Source: Shinisaurus crocodilurus | Lineage: Eukaryota; Chordata; Lepidosauria; Squamata; Shinisauridae | Direction: 5' to 3' | Length of the DNA: 64,000 nt | Assembly: GCA_021292165.1 (NCBI GenBank) | Contig: CM037876.1 | Location: 117,061,379-117,125,378, forward strand | Shown: positions 10,823 through 21,106 of the stretch, piece after piece | Layout of the letters: every line of letters begins with the position of its first letter | How positions within the stretch are numbered: position 1 is the stretch's first letter | Translations under genes and position numbers: made by a program | Notes under the pieces: generated by a model | What the model saw: only the letters and a program-made list of their open reading frames with translations | Database searches by the model: none | What the model was told of the DNA's origin: nothing

Positions 10823-12605
10823 GAAACATCAGGACTGGTTTGATGAAAATGATAATGAGATTAAATATATAATTGACCAAAAAAGGAAAGCCTTCCAAAT
10901 ATGGCAAAATGATATTAACTGCGCTGCCAAGAAAAAACCTACTGCTAGCGCAAAGGCTGAGGTCCAAAGAAGAACAAGAGAACTTAAGAACACTTGGTGG
11001 AAAAAGAAAGCTGAAGAAATTCAACAACTTGCAGAATCTCATGATGCACGGGGCTTTTTTAAGGCCACAAAGGCCATTTATGGACCAAAAACCTATGGTA
11101 CAAACCCTTTACAATCAAAAGATGGCACCAAACTCTTAAAAGACAAAGAGTCTATTGCACTGCGTTGGAAAGAGCATTACTATGACCTTTTAAATCGTAA
11201 ATCTAAGGTGGATAATGAGATTTTTTCGCAAATCCCGCAAAAACAAATTAAAGAGGAACTTGAAATACTCCCCACTTTGGATGAAGTAAAAAAAGCCATT
11301 AATCAAATGAAGAACAACAAAGCTAGTGGACCAGATGTGATTCCTGCTGAAATCTTTAAAGAAGGGGGCCCCGAACTTGTACAACATCTTCATAAACTCA
11401 TTGAAAAAATCTGGATAAGAGAAGAGATCCCAGAAGACTTCAGGGATGCCATAATTATCACCCTCTTTAAGAAGGGTGATAGAACAGACTGTGGAAACTA
11501 TCGGGGCATTTCTCTCTTAGCAACCGCAGGTAAAATATTTGCTAGGATTCTCGCAAACCGTCTTCTATCTATTTCAGAAGAGATCCTCCCTGAAACTCAA
11601 TATGGTTTCCGCCCCTCTAGAGGGACAGTAGACATGATTTTTACTGCACGTCATCTCCAAGAAAAATGCCGGGAGCAAAATCAACCCCTTTATATGGCAT
11701 TTATCGATTTGGCTAAGGCCTTTGATACTGTAGACCGTACAGCTCTCTGGACTATCCTTATGAAAATTGGATGCCCCAATAAATTTGTGAATATCTTGCG
11801 ACTTCTCTATGACAACATGACAGCAACGGTTTTGGACAACAACGGCTCTCATGGTGCTCCATTTAAAGTGGGATCAGGTGTTAAACAGGGATGTGTTATC
11901 GCCCCAACATTATTTGCTATTTTCATCGCCATGGTTTTACATCTTGTCAAGGGGAAACTTCCCACTGGTGTGGGAATTATATATCGAACAGATGGAAAGC
12001 TTTTTAATCACAGCAGGCTGAAAGCAAAAAGTAAGGTAATTACAACCTCCGTTGTGGAACTTCAGTATGCTGATGACAATGTGGTCTCCGCACATTCAGA
12101 GGATGATCTCCAAACTATCCTAAATGCTTTTGCAGAAGCATACGAAAAACCTGGTCTCTCACTTAACATCAAAAAAACCAAAGTGCTTCATCAGCAAGTG
12201 CAAGCTAACCCTTTGGTGATGCCATCTATCCAGCTTGGCGGGACAATACTGGAAAATGTTGATCATTTTCTCTATCTTGGCAGCTATCTTTCTGTTACAG
12301 CTAACATCGACAGTGAAATGCAGCATCGTCTGAGCTCCGCAAGTGCCGCATTTTCTCGAATGAAACATAGAGTGTTCGAGGATCGGGATATTTGTAAGAA
12401 GACCAAAACACTGGTTTATGAAGCCATTGTATTACCAACTTTATTGTATGCCTGCGAAACATGGACTATCTATAAACGTCACTTCCACCTCCTTGAAAGG
12501 TTTCATAACGTTGCCTCCGGAAAATCCTGCAAATTACTTGGGAAGATAGGCGAACAAATGTCAGTGTACTGGAAGAAGCAAAGACTACTAGCATTGAAAA
12601 AATGA
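10803..12605 (+). pseudogene. RTE reverse transcriptase, 600-codon frame with a late frameshift
   Basis: This is the longest LINE frame on the plus strand. A basic, coiled-coil-prone linker (residues 1-130) leads into RT: SGPDVIPAEIFKEGG at about 175, GNYRGISLL at about 231, motif A FIDLAKAFD at about 300-307, GVKQGCVIAP at about 359, and the catalytic YADD at about 422-425. The RT core is open and its catalytic residues are present. From about residue 568 the frame departs from the family. Comparison with the second copy shows a single base missing near 12508 (CATAACG here, CATCAACG at about 46988), which shifts the C-terminal domain into another frame. It is therefore a recently disabled copy. 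Confidence 0.88.
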
Positions 12606-13090
12606 TCCTTCAACGCCAACTTCAGTGGACCGGTCATGTTGTTCGAATGCCTGAATGCCGTCTCCCAAAGCAGTTACTTTATTCCCAACTCAAGGATGGA
12701 AAGCGGAATATCGGTGGTCAATATAAGAGGTTTAAAGATGTTCATAAGGCTAATCTAAAAAAATGCAATATAAACATCGAAAACTGGGAAGCTCTGGCCC
12801 ATGAACGATCTAAATGGAGGTTGGCCTTTCACAAAGGTTCCATGGACTTTGAAGAAGCCCGAGTGCAAGGTGAAAGGGAGAAACGTGCTAAGCGAAAAGC
12901 ACGTCAAATGAATCCTTTACAGGACCATCTTCTATCTGGTAACCTGTGTCCTCACTGTGGAAGCTGTGTGGATCTAGAATTGGCCTCCACAGTCACTTAC
13001 GGACCCATCGCTAGAGTCTACACAATCTTCTTTAGAATTTCCTCCTTTTATCCCGGAAGACAATCTTACTCGGTCACGAGTGATCGCCTG
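12510..13090 (+). pseudogene. RTE C-terminal domain in a shifted frame
   Basis: This continues ORF2 in the frame of 12602-13171. It reads LQRQLQWTGHVVRMPECRLP, then a basic KRAKRKARQ stretch and a partial zinc-binding NLCPHCGSCVD motif. In this family the C-terminal domain follows RT and ends in a Cys/His motif. Residues beyond about 13103 belong to the CR1 host sequence. Confidence 0.8.
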
Positions 13091-13114
13091 ATGATGATGA
13101 TGAGACAAACTGGA

Positions 13115-13566
13115 GAGGGTTCAGAGGAGGGCAACAAAGATGATAAAGGGACTGGTAACAAGGCCCTATGAGGAGAGACTGAAAGAACTGGGCATGTTTA
13201 GCCTTCAGAACTGAGGGGAGATATGATAGCACTCTTCTAGTACTTAAAGGGTTGTCACACAGAGGAGGGCCAGGATCTCTTCTCGATCATCCCAGTTTGC
13301 AGGACACAGGATAATGGGCTCAAGTTACAGGAACCTAGATTCCACCTAAACATCAGGAAAAAATTCCTGACTGTCAGAGCAATAAGACAATGGAACCAAC
13401 TACCTAGAGAGGTGGTGGGCTCTCCCAATCTGGAGGCATTCAAGGTGCAGCTGGAGAGCCATCTGTCAGGGATGCTTTGACCTGGATTCCTGCATTGAGC
13501 AGGAGGTTGGGCTCGATGGCTTGGTAGGCCCCTTCCAACTCTACTTTTCTATGATTCTATGATTTA
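13115..13566 (+). mobile_element. CR1 3' UTR, continuation of the 8470-10210 copy
   Basis: It picks up directly after the RTE target duplication and runs to the terminal TTTTCTATGATTCTATGATT. It gives the orientation standard for the other CR1 ends in the window. Confidence 0.92.
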
Positions 13567-14500
13567 AATACCAGACATATCTATTGCATTTCTAAAGGCT
13601 GAGATCTACTTTTGTTTTCTTGTTTGCTGTAGTGTTTTGTAAATACGAAGTGCATGATCTGCAACTGCCAGTGATACTTGTGCAAGGAACCCAAACTCCA
13701 GCACTGGCCATGGCATGAGAACTCAATCTCACTCCTTGTACCTGCATTGCTCTAACAACATTGCAATGATTTTTAAAACCTTGCCTCCTAGACTGATTTA
13801 ATGTCAATGCCAGTGCAAGTCTCCAATGGGATGGAGAAGTGACTACGGGTGGAGTCAGCCCAAATACTGTCCCAAATATGTGTTTAGCAGCCAGCTGCAG
13901 CTGGGGAGCAGGTTGAGCTGCAAGCAACCCTCTGCTAACGCACTTCCACAGCAGAGTATCAGGCATGGGTAAAACCAGGACAAGGGGCCAAGTGAACAAT
14001 TTAGGAGGCAATTCCAGCATGGTATGTGTCTGCCAAGTTCACTATACATTTTAAGATATGGACACTTGGAAATTCCAGAGATAACTTGGATTTTGGATCT
14101 TTTCAAACTGAGTGCTCTGTGAGTGTAGCTAAAGTCTGCTCTCCTCACTCAGTGCCATGGGTGTACCTTCCTACCGGCACCACTGCCAGAGGATAAGCAT
14201 TTACAGGAACCAGAAACATGTCAGACCTCTGAACTGTCACATTTCAAAGCACAACATTTTTCCTACTTCTGGTTAGGGAATTGGCTCTTGCTTCATAAAT
14301 CAACACCCCACTGTCATGTTTGTTCTGCAACCAGACAAATTGACTTGAAATACTGAGCCAGAGGCAGGAGCTTCCTCTGTTTATCTTCATTGAAAAGCTA
14401 ACTACAAAGCCATGTTTTGTCTATCTCGATAACATTTCTCCTATGGCCTTTTAACCAAACAGGAATCCTCTGGCTTATGTTTTGGAACGTTTAAAACATT
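13567..14500. other. intergenic DNA, no gene recognised
   Basis: A 142-codon minus-strand frame at 13592-14020 has no recognisable domain and overlaps other frames. I see no splice-bounded exon. Confidence 0.4.
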
Positions 14501-14504
14501 TTCC

Positions 14505-16260
14505 AGTTTTTCCTGATGTTCAGCTGGAATCTGGATTCCTGTAACTTGAGCCCATTATTCTGTGTCCTGCAAACTGGGATGAACAAGAAGAGATCCTGGC
14601 CCTCCTCTGTGTGACAACCCTTCAAGTACTGGAAGAGTGCTATCATATCTCCCCTCAGTCTCCTCTTCTGAAGACTAAACATGCCCAGTTCTTTCAGTCT
14701 CTGCTCATAGGGCTTTGTTTCGAGTCCCCTGATCATCTTTGTTGCCCTCCTCTGAACCCTTTCTAATTTGTCTGCATCCTTCTTGTGTCCAGAACTGGAT
14801 GCAGTACTCAAGATGAGGCCAAACCAGTGCTGAGTAAAGGGGACTTATCACTTCACACGATTTGGAAGCTATACTTCTATTAATGCAGCCCGAAATAGAA
14901 TTTGCCTTCTTTGCAGCCATACTGCATTGCTGGCACATATTCAGCTTGTGATCTAAAACAACTCCAAGATCCTTCTTGTTTGTAGTACTGTTGAGCCAAG
15001 TATCCCCCATCCTGTACCTGTGCATTTGTTTTCTTTTTCCTAGGTGCAGCACTTGGCATTTATCCTGATTAAATTTCATTCTGTTGTTTTCAGCCCAGCG
15101 CTCCAGCCTATCAAGATCGCTTTGAATTTTGTTTCTGTCTTCCAGAGTATTAGCTGTTCCACCCAATGTGTCATCTGCAAATTTGATAAGCATTCCCTGC
15201 ACCTCCTCATCCAAGTCATTAATAAAAATGTTGAATAGCACTGGGCCCAGGACGGAGCACTGTGGTACCCCACTCATTACCTCTCCCCAGTATGAGAAGG
15301 TACCATTGTTAAGCACTCTTTGAGTCCGATTCTGTAGTTAACAGTGGATTCACTGATAGTTGTTCCATCTAGCCTACTTTTAGCCAGTTTGCTAATCAGG
15401 ATATCATCATGAGGCACTTTGTCAAAATCTTTGCTGAAGTCCAGATATATGATGTCCACAGCATTCTCACAGTCCACAAGGGAGGTTACCCAATCAAAAA
15501 ATGAGATCAGATTAGTCTGGCAAGATTTGTTCTTGAAAAATCCATGTTGGCTTCTAGTAATCATTGCATTGTTTTCAAGGTGCTTGCAGATTTTCTTTAA
15601 AATCTGCTCCAGAATTTCCCAGGGATTGATGTCAGACTGACTGGCCTATAGTTCCCAGGTTCCTCCTTCTTGCCCTTTTTGAAGATGGGAACAACATTTG
15701 CCCTCCTCCAGTCATCTGGCACTTCACCTGTCCTCCATGATTTCTCAAAGATAATAGACAGTGGTTCTGAGAGTTTTTCTGCCAGTTCCTTTATTACTCT
15801 AGGATGCCGCTCGTCAGGCCCTGGAGATTTAAACTCAGTTCAGAGTAATCAGGTGCTCCTTGACCATTTGCCTATCAATCTGAAGCTGCAATCCTGCCCC
15901 TTCAGTCTGCACTTCAGGTTTGCCAGGGGGGTCATAGACCCTCTTTTGGGAGAAGACCGAGCCAAAGTAGGAATTGAACATTTCTGCCTTTTCTTTGTCT
16001 TCTGTTATCAATTTGCCATCCTCATTGCGTAGTTGAACCACAATTTCTTTCCTCTGTCTTTTACTATGCATGTATCTGAAGAAAGCTTTTTTGTTGTTTT
16101 AGCATCCCTCGCTAACCTTAGCTCTTTCTCAGCTTTAGCCTTCCTGACACTATTCCTGCAGTTCTGTGCTACCTGCCTGTAAGCCTGTACACTTCCCTTG
16201 TAGCGTGTCCTTCCTTCCACTTCCTATATGTGTCCTTTTTTGTTCCTGATAAACCTCTAA
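14505..16260 (-). pseudogene. CR1 LINE, internal fragment with degraded RT
   Basis: Minus-strand frames (16008-16220, 15835-16071, 15277-15564, 14705-15316, 14491-14811) follow the same CR1 ORF2 as the plus-strand copy. The copy keeps KFADDT, the catalytic aromatic lost at 9770, but lacks a codon just after it and is frameshifted elsewhere. Motif A reads YLDFSKDFDKVPHDD. The 3' end stops within the UTR at about 14505 and the ATTCTATG terminus is missing, so both ends are incomplete. Confidence 0.88.
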
Positions 16261-16772
16261 CTTAATTTTTTCCCCTATTTTTCCTTTTGGGAGGTGCCTT
16301 GTTAGTATGAGCTGCTAGCATTGTCATTCTTCAGGGTTCATTTCCCTCTCTCTCCAGTATCTCTAGATATTATATGTCATGCAAAGATGCATCTTTTTTC
16401 TAATGCACGTGCATGTAAATGCACCCACATGCACATTAGGGTGCCATGTAGCCCACAGCCTATTTCACATTTTGAACTATTGGTAATGACAGACCACAGA
16501 GCCATTTTGTTTTTCTAGTATATCTTTAACCTAAATAACAAACACATTATTGGCACATTGATCTGTGGAAGACAAGTTTGTTGCAGAGCACAGTAAGTTA
16601 ATACAGCATAGAATGGAGTAGAAGCCTCAGCAGTTTGAAACCCAAGGGGCAGGGATCTCAAAGTGATCTTGATATGAGAATAGGGGTGTCATAAGTGTGT
16701 CCCTATTTTTAACTGTGAAATATTGAAGGGAATACCCTGAAATCAGTTGAGCCTACTTCCAATAAAAATGCA

Positions 16773-17008
16773 TAGTGTGGCGTAGTGGTGAGAATGTTGG
16801 ACTGGGACTCGGGAGATCCGGGTTCTATTCCCCGCTCGGCCATGAAACTCACTGGGTGACTTTGGGCCAGTCACTGACTCTCAGCCTAACCTACCTCACA
16901 GGGTTGTTGTGAGGATAAAATAGAGAGGAGGAGGAGGATTTGTAAGCCTCCTTGAGTTCCTTGCAGGAAAAAAGGCGGGGTATAAATATAATAAATAATA
17001 AAATAAAT
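16773..17008 (+). repeat. Sauria-type SINE
   Basis: Same family as the unit at 6640: A-box-like TGGCGTAGTGG, B-box-like GGTTCTATTCC, shared body, and GGTATAAATATAATAAATAA tail. Confidence 0.85.
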
Positions 17009-17999
17009 AGTGCAGGCTGCAAGGATCAGAAAGTACAACAGGCTGGGTGCATGTTATCTTTTAACAGCACATTACTAGCAGAAGCAAAGCCATTTCAGCA
17101 TCCTGTTTATTCATTGCTTCATTAGCACTTGTTTAAGTCTGCAATCCATCTGAGCTACATACACAAAGTTTCCACTTTCCCTGCTGTCTAATAATAACTA
17201 GCTCGTCATCCACAGAAGTTCCTCTCATGACCTCCAAGCATTTCTCCCTTTTAATGAGCAGACTTTTGTTCGTCATGTCAACTTCATCCTATCAAGGAAG
17301 CTGCTGGGCTTTAACACTGCAAATTACATCCACAGAAACTACAAAATATATTCAAGAGGAACTCATCATTCCTTGGGAGACTGAAGGGTGTAGCTATTGT
17401 TTATAGAAGAATGATCCTGGCAGTTTACACATCGATCAGTTTGGTTTTCCTTTACATAATGGTGCAATGCCCTTACAATTGCATTACCCGTATTTTCAAC
17501 AGGAAAGACCAATATTCCCATATTTTCACTGCAAGTGTCCTATGTACACAGAAAATATGTTATTTAAGTATCACTGTGTGTGGCGAAATCTGTCTGTTAT
17601 GTGATCCATTTGTTAAATGCATTCTGTTTAATAAACTTCACCTAATGAATTAAGGTCAAGAATCAGAGCTTATTTTCTCACGGTTATTACCTTGAAATAC
17701 ATGAGCAAGAAATTCCAGGATATTACAATCACACGCCCCTCTACTGATGATTTTAGGTCATTCACAGGGCATTTTTCTTTATGGAATCAGGAACTCCACA
17801 ATTTGAATCTTGCCTCTGCCATGAACTCAGCAGCTGGCCTTAGGCAAGCCACTTTCTGTCAGTCTCAGGTCCCTAACTGCAATATGGGTCCCCCCCCCCC
17901 TTCTTGACAGGATAAAAAGCTCCTACTAGCATTTGAAAGACAGCTCAACCCTTAAATGCCTGGTTCTCACAATCACCGCAGCCCACCATAGCACCTGGT
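17009..17999. other. intergenic DNA, no gene recognised
   Basis: AT-rich DNA with short frames only. I can name nothing in it. Confidence 0.5.
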
Positions 18000-18007
18000 T
18001 GCTGATC

Positions 18008-18243
18008 CAGTGGCGTAGCGTGGGTTGTCAGCACCCGGGGCAAGGCAAGTAATTTGCGCCCCCTAACCCGTGGATTTTAGCACTCGAGTCTCTTCCACTA
18101 GATTAGTTAAAGAAACCCTTACCCCCCAAGCACATGCATTGTTTGTTATGAAAATACTGATGTAATTAAAGTCTTTCTTGGCTCATTGTAGATCTCTGAT
18201 ATGTGCGGCCGGCCCCCCCTGCACCCCCCACGCTACGCCTCTG
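18008..18243. mobile_element. short hAT MITE forming the left end of the long element
   Basis: This 236-bp unit has both termini (CAGTGGCGTAGC and GCTACGCCTCTG). No 8-bp duplication flanks it on its own: TGCTGATC on the left, CTTACAGG on the right. Its right terminus is nearly identical to the outer one at 20166-20206. Confidence 0.75.
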
Positions 18244-18499
18244 CTTACAGGCAAGTCCCCCTCCCTCTCAACCCCACTCCCTTCCCAGGGTAGGCTCACC
18301 ATTGGTCTTCAGAAGCCATATCTTGAGGCCATCTAAAAGGGCATTATTAGTTCCAAATGGAATGTCACCTACATGCAAGGGATACACTAGTATCTGCCTG
18401 GTCAAGCGGACGTTGCAACACACTCTGGATTAAGGGAGGGATGGAGCAGGCTGAAGCCAAGAGACAAGGAAGGTCCACCCCAAGCCACTCTGGCCCCAG

Positions 18500-18632
18500 G
18501 CCGCATGTCACCCACTTTCCCCCCTGGAAGCGCCAGTGGTTAGGATCAGCCAGCACCACCTCCACAAAGACGTTGTAGTGGGCTGTGGGGTTGAGGCCTG
18601 TGATGTTGAAGCTCAGGAAAGGGAACATTCGC
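18500..18632 (-). pseudogene. partial T-box exon (EOMES/TBR1-type exon 2), captured in a hAT element
   Basis: On the minus strand, a polypyrimidine-rich stretch ends in TTCCAG, followed by G and 44 sense codons. They begin [15 protein letters not shown], pass through [17 protein letters not shown] and end GGKWVTCG. This is the first part of the second T-box exon of the TBR1/EOMES/TBX21 subfamily, closest to EOMES as I remember it (about one substitution, N to T in FNITGL). T-box proteins are nuclear transcription factors and this segment is part of the DNA-binding fold. The acceptor and phase (one base before the Arg codon) are those expected. Homology stops after GGC, where the next codons should encode a KAD-type continuation, and there is no donor. 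The frame then runs through unrelated sequence to a stop at 18365. No upstream or downstream T-box exon is visible in the window. Confidence 0.88.
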
Positions 18633-19054
18633 CTGGAATTAGAAAGAGAGGCTTTTAGAGAAAGGGAAGGTGCTTGCAGCTTTTCCTCAGAAGCCCTCAC
18701 ACTGAGGCCCTTTGGCAGCCCGCTCTGGCCTTGGCTAGGACCTGGGCCGAGAATGGGAGGCAGATGGCAGCCCCCCTCATGGGTTTTTATATTTAGAGAG
18801 AATTGCCATGAGAGGCTTTGGCTCCAAGTTTCTCTCTCCCTCTCTCTTCTGTGAGCAACAGAGTGGCTGGCTTGAAAGATGAACCCATAGAAAAGAGGGC
18901 AGGTGCCCCCAAGCCCATCCTTCATGGGGATACTCCAAAGCCCATGGTGGTTCCCCCCCCCCATCTCCTAGTTCTGTCATATAGAGAAGTAGATCCTCCG
19001 CCAAAGACTGGAGTTTTAGCTCCCACAGACCTCATTTCCCTTTTTATTTTTTAA

Positions 19055-19176
19055 GGTTGTATCCAATGTTAGTCCTACTCAAAAGAATAGACTCACAGAA
19101 ATGAATGGGACGCAAGTTAGTCATGACCAATTTAAGTCTCATTCATTTCTAATTAGGACTAACATTAGATACAACC
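19055..19176. repeat. palindromic MITE inside the long hAT element
   Basis: The sequence GGTTGTATCCAATGTTAGTC and its near-perfect inverse GACTAACATTAGATACAACC bound a 122-bp unit. A decayed relative appears near 36625-36722. Confidence 0.75.
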
Positions 19177-20230
19177 CATTATTTTCCAGAATTTCTGGGC
19201 AGAAGTTAACGGCCCATTTTCTCCCCTCGATAATTATTCATGCTAATGATTTTAGCAAATTTTCCAAAATTGACAGTGACCTGTTGACGTTTATCAGCCC
19301 CCAAACCAACGTTACTTAAAGAGGGGAGAGCAAGGACGGGGGGGGGGAGTACAACTGCGCCTACTGGGAAAGAAACACAAGGCGGGTTTGGGAAGAGGTT
19401 TTTGTTTCTTAAATTTCAACCCGTAGTCTAGATTCCTCCGAAATTCTGCCTGGCTTCGATCGCGAAATATTAAGGGCGTTGCCTTCCTTTGCCCGCCAAT
19501 ATCCGGATTCTGCGCTCAGAAGGAACGACCTCACGGCTATCGCAAACGAATTTATTTCCAGGAAACGAGTTTAAGATTTTTTTAGGGATGTTAAGAAATC
19601 TTAGCCAAAATCAAATCGGGAAGGAAAGGGGTTTTTTGTTTTGTTTTTAAATGGCGTGCGTGTGCGAATGAATTCCCTGCATCCCAGTCCTTTCCCTAAT
19701 CAGAGGCAAAGATCCAGTGTGTTCAATGGCGACTCCTCCCAGCCAGGTACGTTTCGGAGACTGAGCTTCACAGCGCAATCCTGCAACGTTAACTCAGAAC
19801 TATGTCCCGCGACACTCAATGGGGCTTACTCCCAGGTAAGTGTGCATGGGACTAACTTCAGATTAGTTGGGGGGGGGGCACACCCTATTCTGGAGAACTG
19901 GGAAGAAATGAGGCGGAGCGGGGCAAATCTGGTCTGGTCAGAAGGCAAATAAAATTTAAAAGCCCCTTACGGCGACGGGCGATTTTTAGAAGCAATTCAA
20001 ACCGACTCAGCGCGGATTGCTTCTCCTTAAACTGGACCTTTCTGAGTATTTCAATTCTCGTTCCTACCTTGCTTTTAAAAACTAAGTGAGTGAGTGAGAG
20101 TGAGTGAGCCAGGCAGGGGCAGAGAGCTGCGAGTGTGAGCGCGCCCCCCCAGATGTTGCGCCCGGTGCGGCCGGCCCCCCCTGCACCCCCCACGCTACTG
20201 CCTCTGTGCTGATCCAAGCCCCCGCTGCCG

Positions 20231-20370
20231 TGGCTTCTCATGTTGTCTGAACCCGGCGAGGGGGGCTTGTTCGGGTGGTTAACAGATGGTTAACAGGCCA
20301 TGGCTTCTGGGTGGTTTGTTAACTGCCCCAACCAACAACCCTCGCCGGGTTCGGATGACACAAGAAGCCA
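20231..20370. repeat. palindromic repeat, 140 bp
   Basis: The left arm TGGCTTCTCATGTTGTCTGA and the matching right arm TCGGATGACACAAGAAGCCA form inverted termini that continue through GAACCCGGCGAGGG. A TGGTTAACA motif repeats between the arms. It is MITE-like, but no target duplication can be assigned. Confidence 0.7.
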
Positions 20371-21103
20371 CTCCCAACGAGGGTATTTATGCAAATCAGT
20401 CGGCATGCAACTGGCATGCGCAGGGTGGTTAGCAAGTCGCTGTGGCTTAACTACCCTGTGATCATGTGATCACATCATGTGACCTAAGCCTCACCCCTAG
20501 TGGCAGCCGGACATTTGTATGTTGCCAAATGTGTCTGCCCTGCCTCCATCCCACCCACCCCCAGCGATTTTAGATAAGGCCATTCCCCTGCCCCTCCGCA
20601 CCAGCAGCCGGTGGTTCCAACTGCCAAACCGCTTCACCAGCAGATGCTGCTCCTGCCAAAGACCTTTTTGTCCCACGGGCCCTGGGCAGTTGTTATAGCT
20701 GAACAGGGACTTCCAACCACTGTCGGGGGCATTGGGCCATGTGTGCCAACCCCACCCACAATGTCCCTCTCCCGGCCCACCACACTTAACCTCGGGCCTC
20801 CCCACATTGAGCTCTAGGTGCATTTGGCAGAATGTGCTTAAAAGCATAAACAGGGTTCTGACGGCAGGAAGGCTTCTACATGTGTTCAGTTGAATGAATG
20901 TGAAAGACCTCTCCAGACCTTTCCACCCAACGTGGGAAGGTGAGGAGTGGAATGGGGAGTCAGGATTTGTGGGGATGTTGGCAGTGGAGCCAGTGCATCC
21001 CACACTCCCTACATGGATTGGACTGGTTAAAGTTTCCCCAAAAAACCTAATTTAGGTGTACATAATTTTCCCATATAGGGAAATGTTAGGTATAACATAA
21101 CCC
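20371..21103. other. intergenic DNA, no gene recognised
   Basis: A 168-codon minus-strand frame (20497-21003) shows no domain that I recognise and lies in GC-rich DNA where open frames arise easily. Confidence 0.4.
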
Positions 21104-21106
21104 TAA

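Larger units (their letters stand above)
10211..13102 (+). mobile_element. RTE-type non-LTR retrotransposon inserted in CR1
   Basis: The insert is bounded by a 12-bp duplication. It starts with a non-coding leader (CCTTACCGCCATGGGTGACC), passes abruptly into the end of an endonuclease domain, then contains a long RT frame and a C-terminal domain. It ends in a short (GAT)n-like tail at 13088-13102, as RTE elements do. The missing front of the endonuclease, with the leader kept, indicates an internal deletion. The RT reads GNYRGISLLATAGKIFARIL and YADD, which fits RTE/RTE-X better than CR1 or L1. The exact clade is my inference. Confidence 0.85.
18008..20206. mobile_element. long hAT element with captured T-box exon (2,199 bp)
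   Basis: The unit begins CAGTGGCGTAGCGTGG and ends CCACGCTACTGCCTCTG, inverted apart from small differences. It is flanked by the perfect 8-bp repeat TGCTGATC (18000-18007 and 20207-20214). The last transposition therefore moved the whole segment. A second right terminus lies inside at about 18205-18243, so a complete short MITE sits at the left and a lone right terminus (20166-20206) at the far end. The cargo between them contains a T-box exon, CpG-containing non-repetitive DNA (about 19430-19560) and a palindromic MITE. There is no transposase gene, so it would need one supplied in trans. Confidence 0.85.

Noticed and set aside
10421..13171. Host genes encoded by the long plus-strand frames
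   Set aside because: Reverse transcriptase motifs, the (GAT)n-like tail and target duplications identify them as a LINE.
18300..18332. A 33-nt minus-strand block with acceptor-like TTTTAG, an ACTAAT branch-like motif and a donor-like CAATG|GTGAGC
   Set aside because: Too short to identify, one of its frames has a stop, and such sites arise by chance. Noted only because it lies in the same captured segment as the T-box exon.
18365..18499. Continuation of the T-box frame to a stop as a genuine C-terminus
   Set aside because: Homology to T-box proteins ends at 18500. The following residues match nothing expected and no donor follows, so it is treated as unrelated flank.
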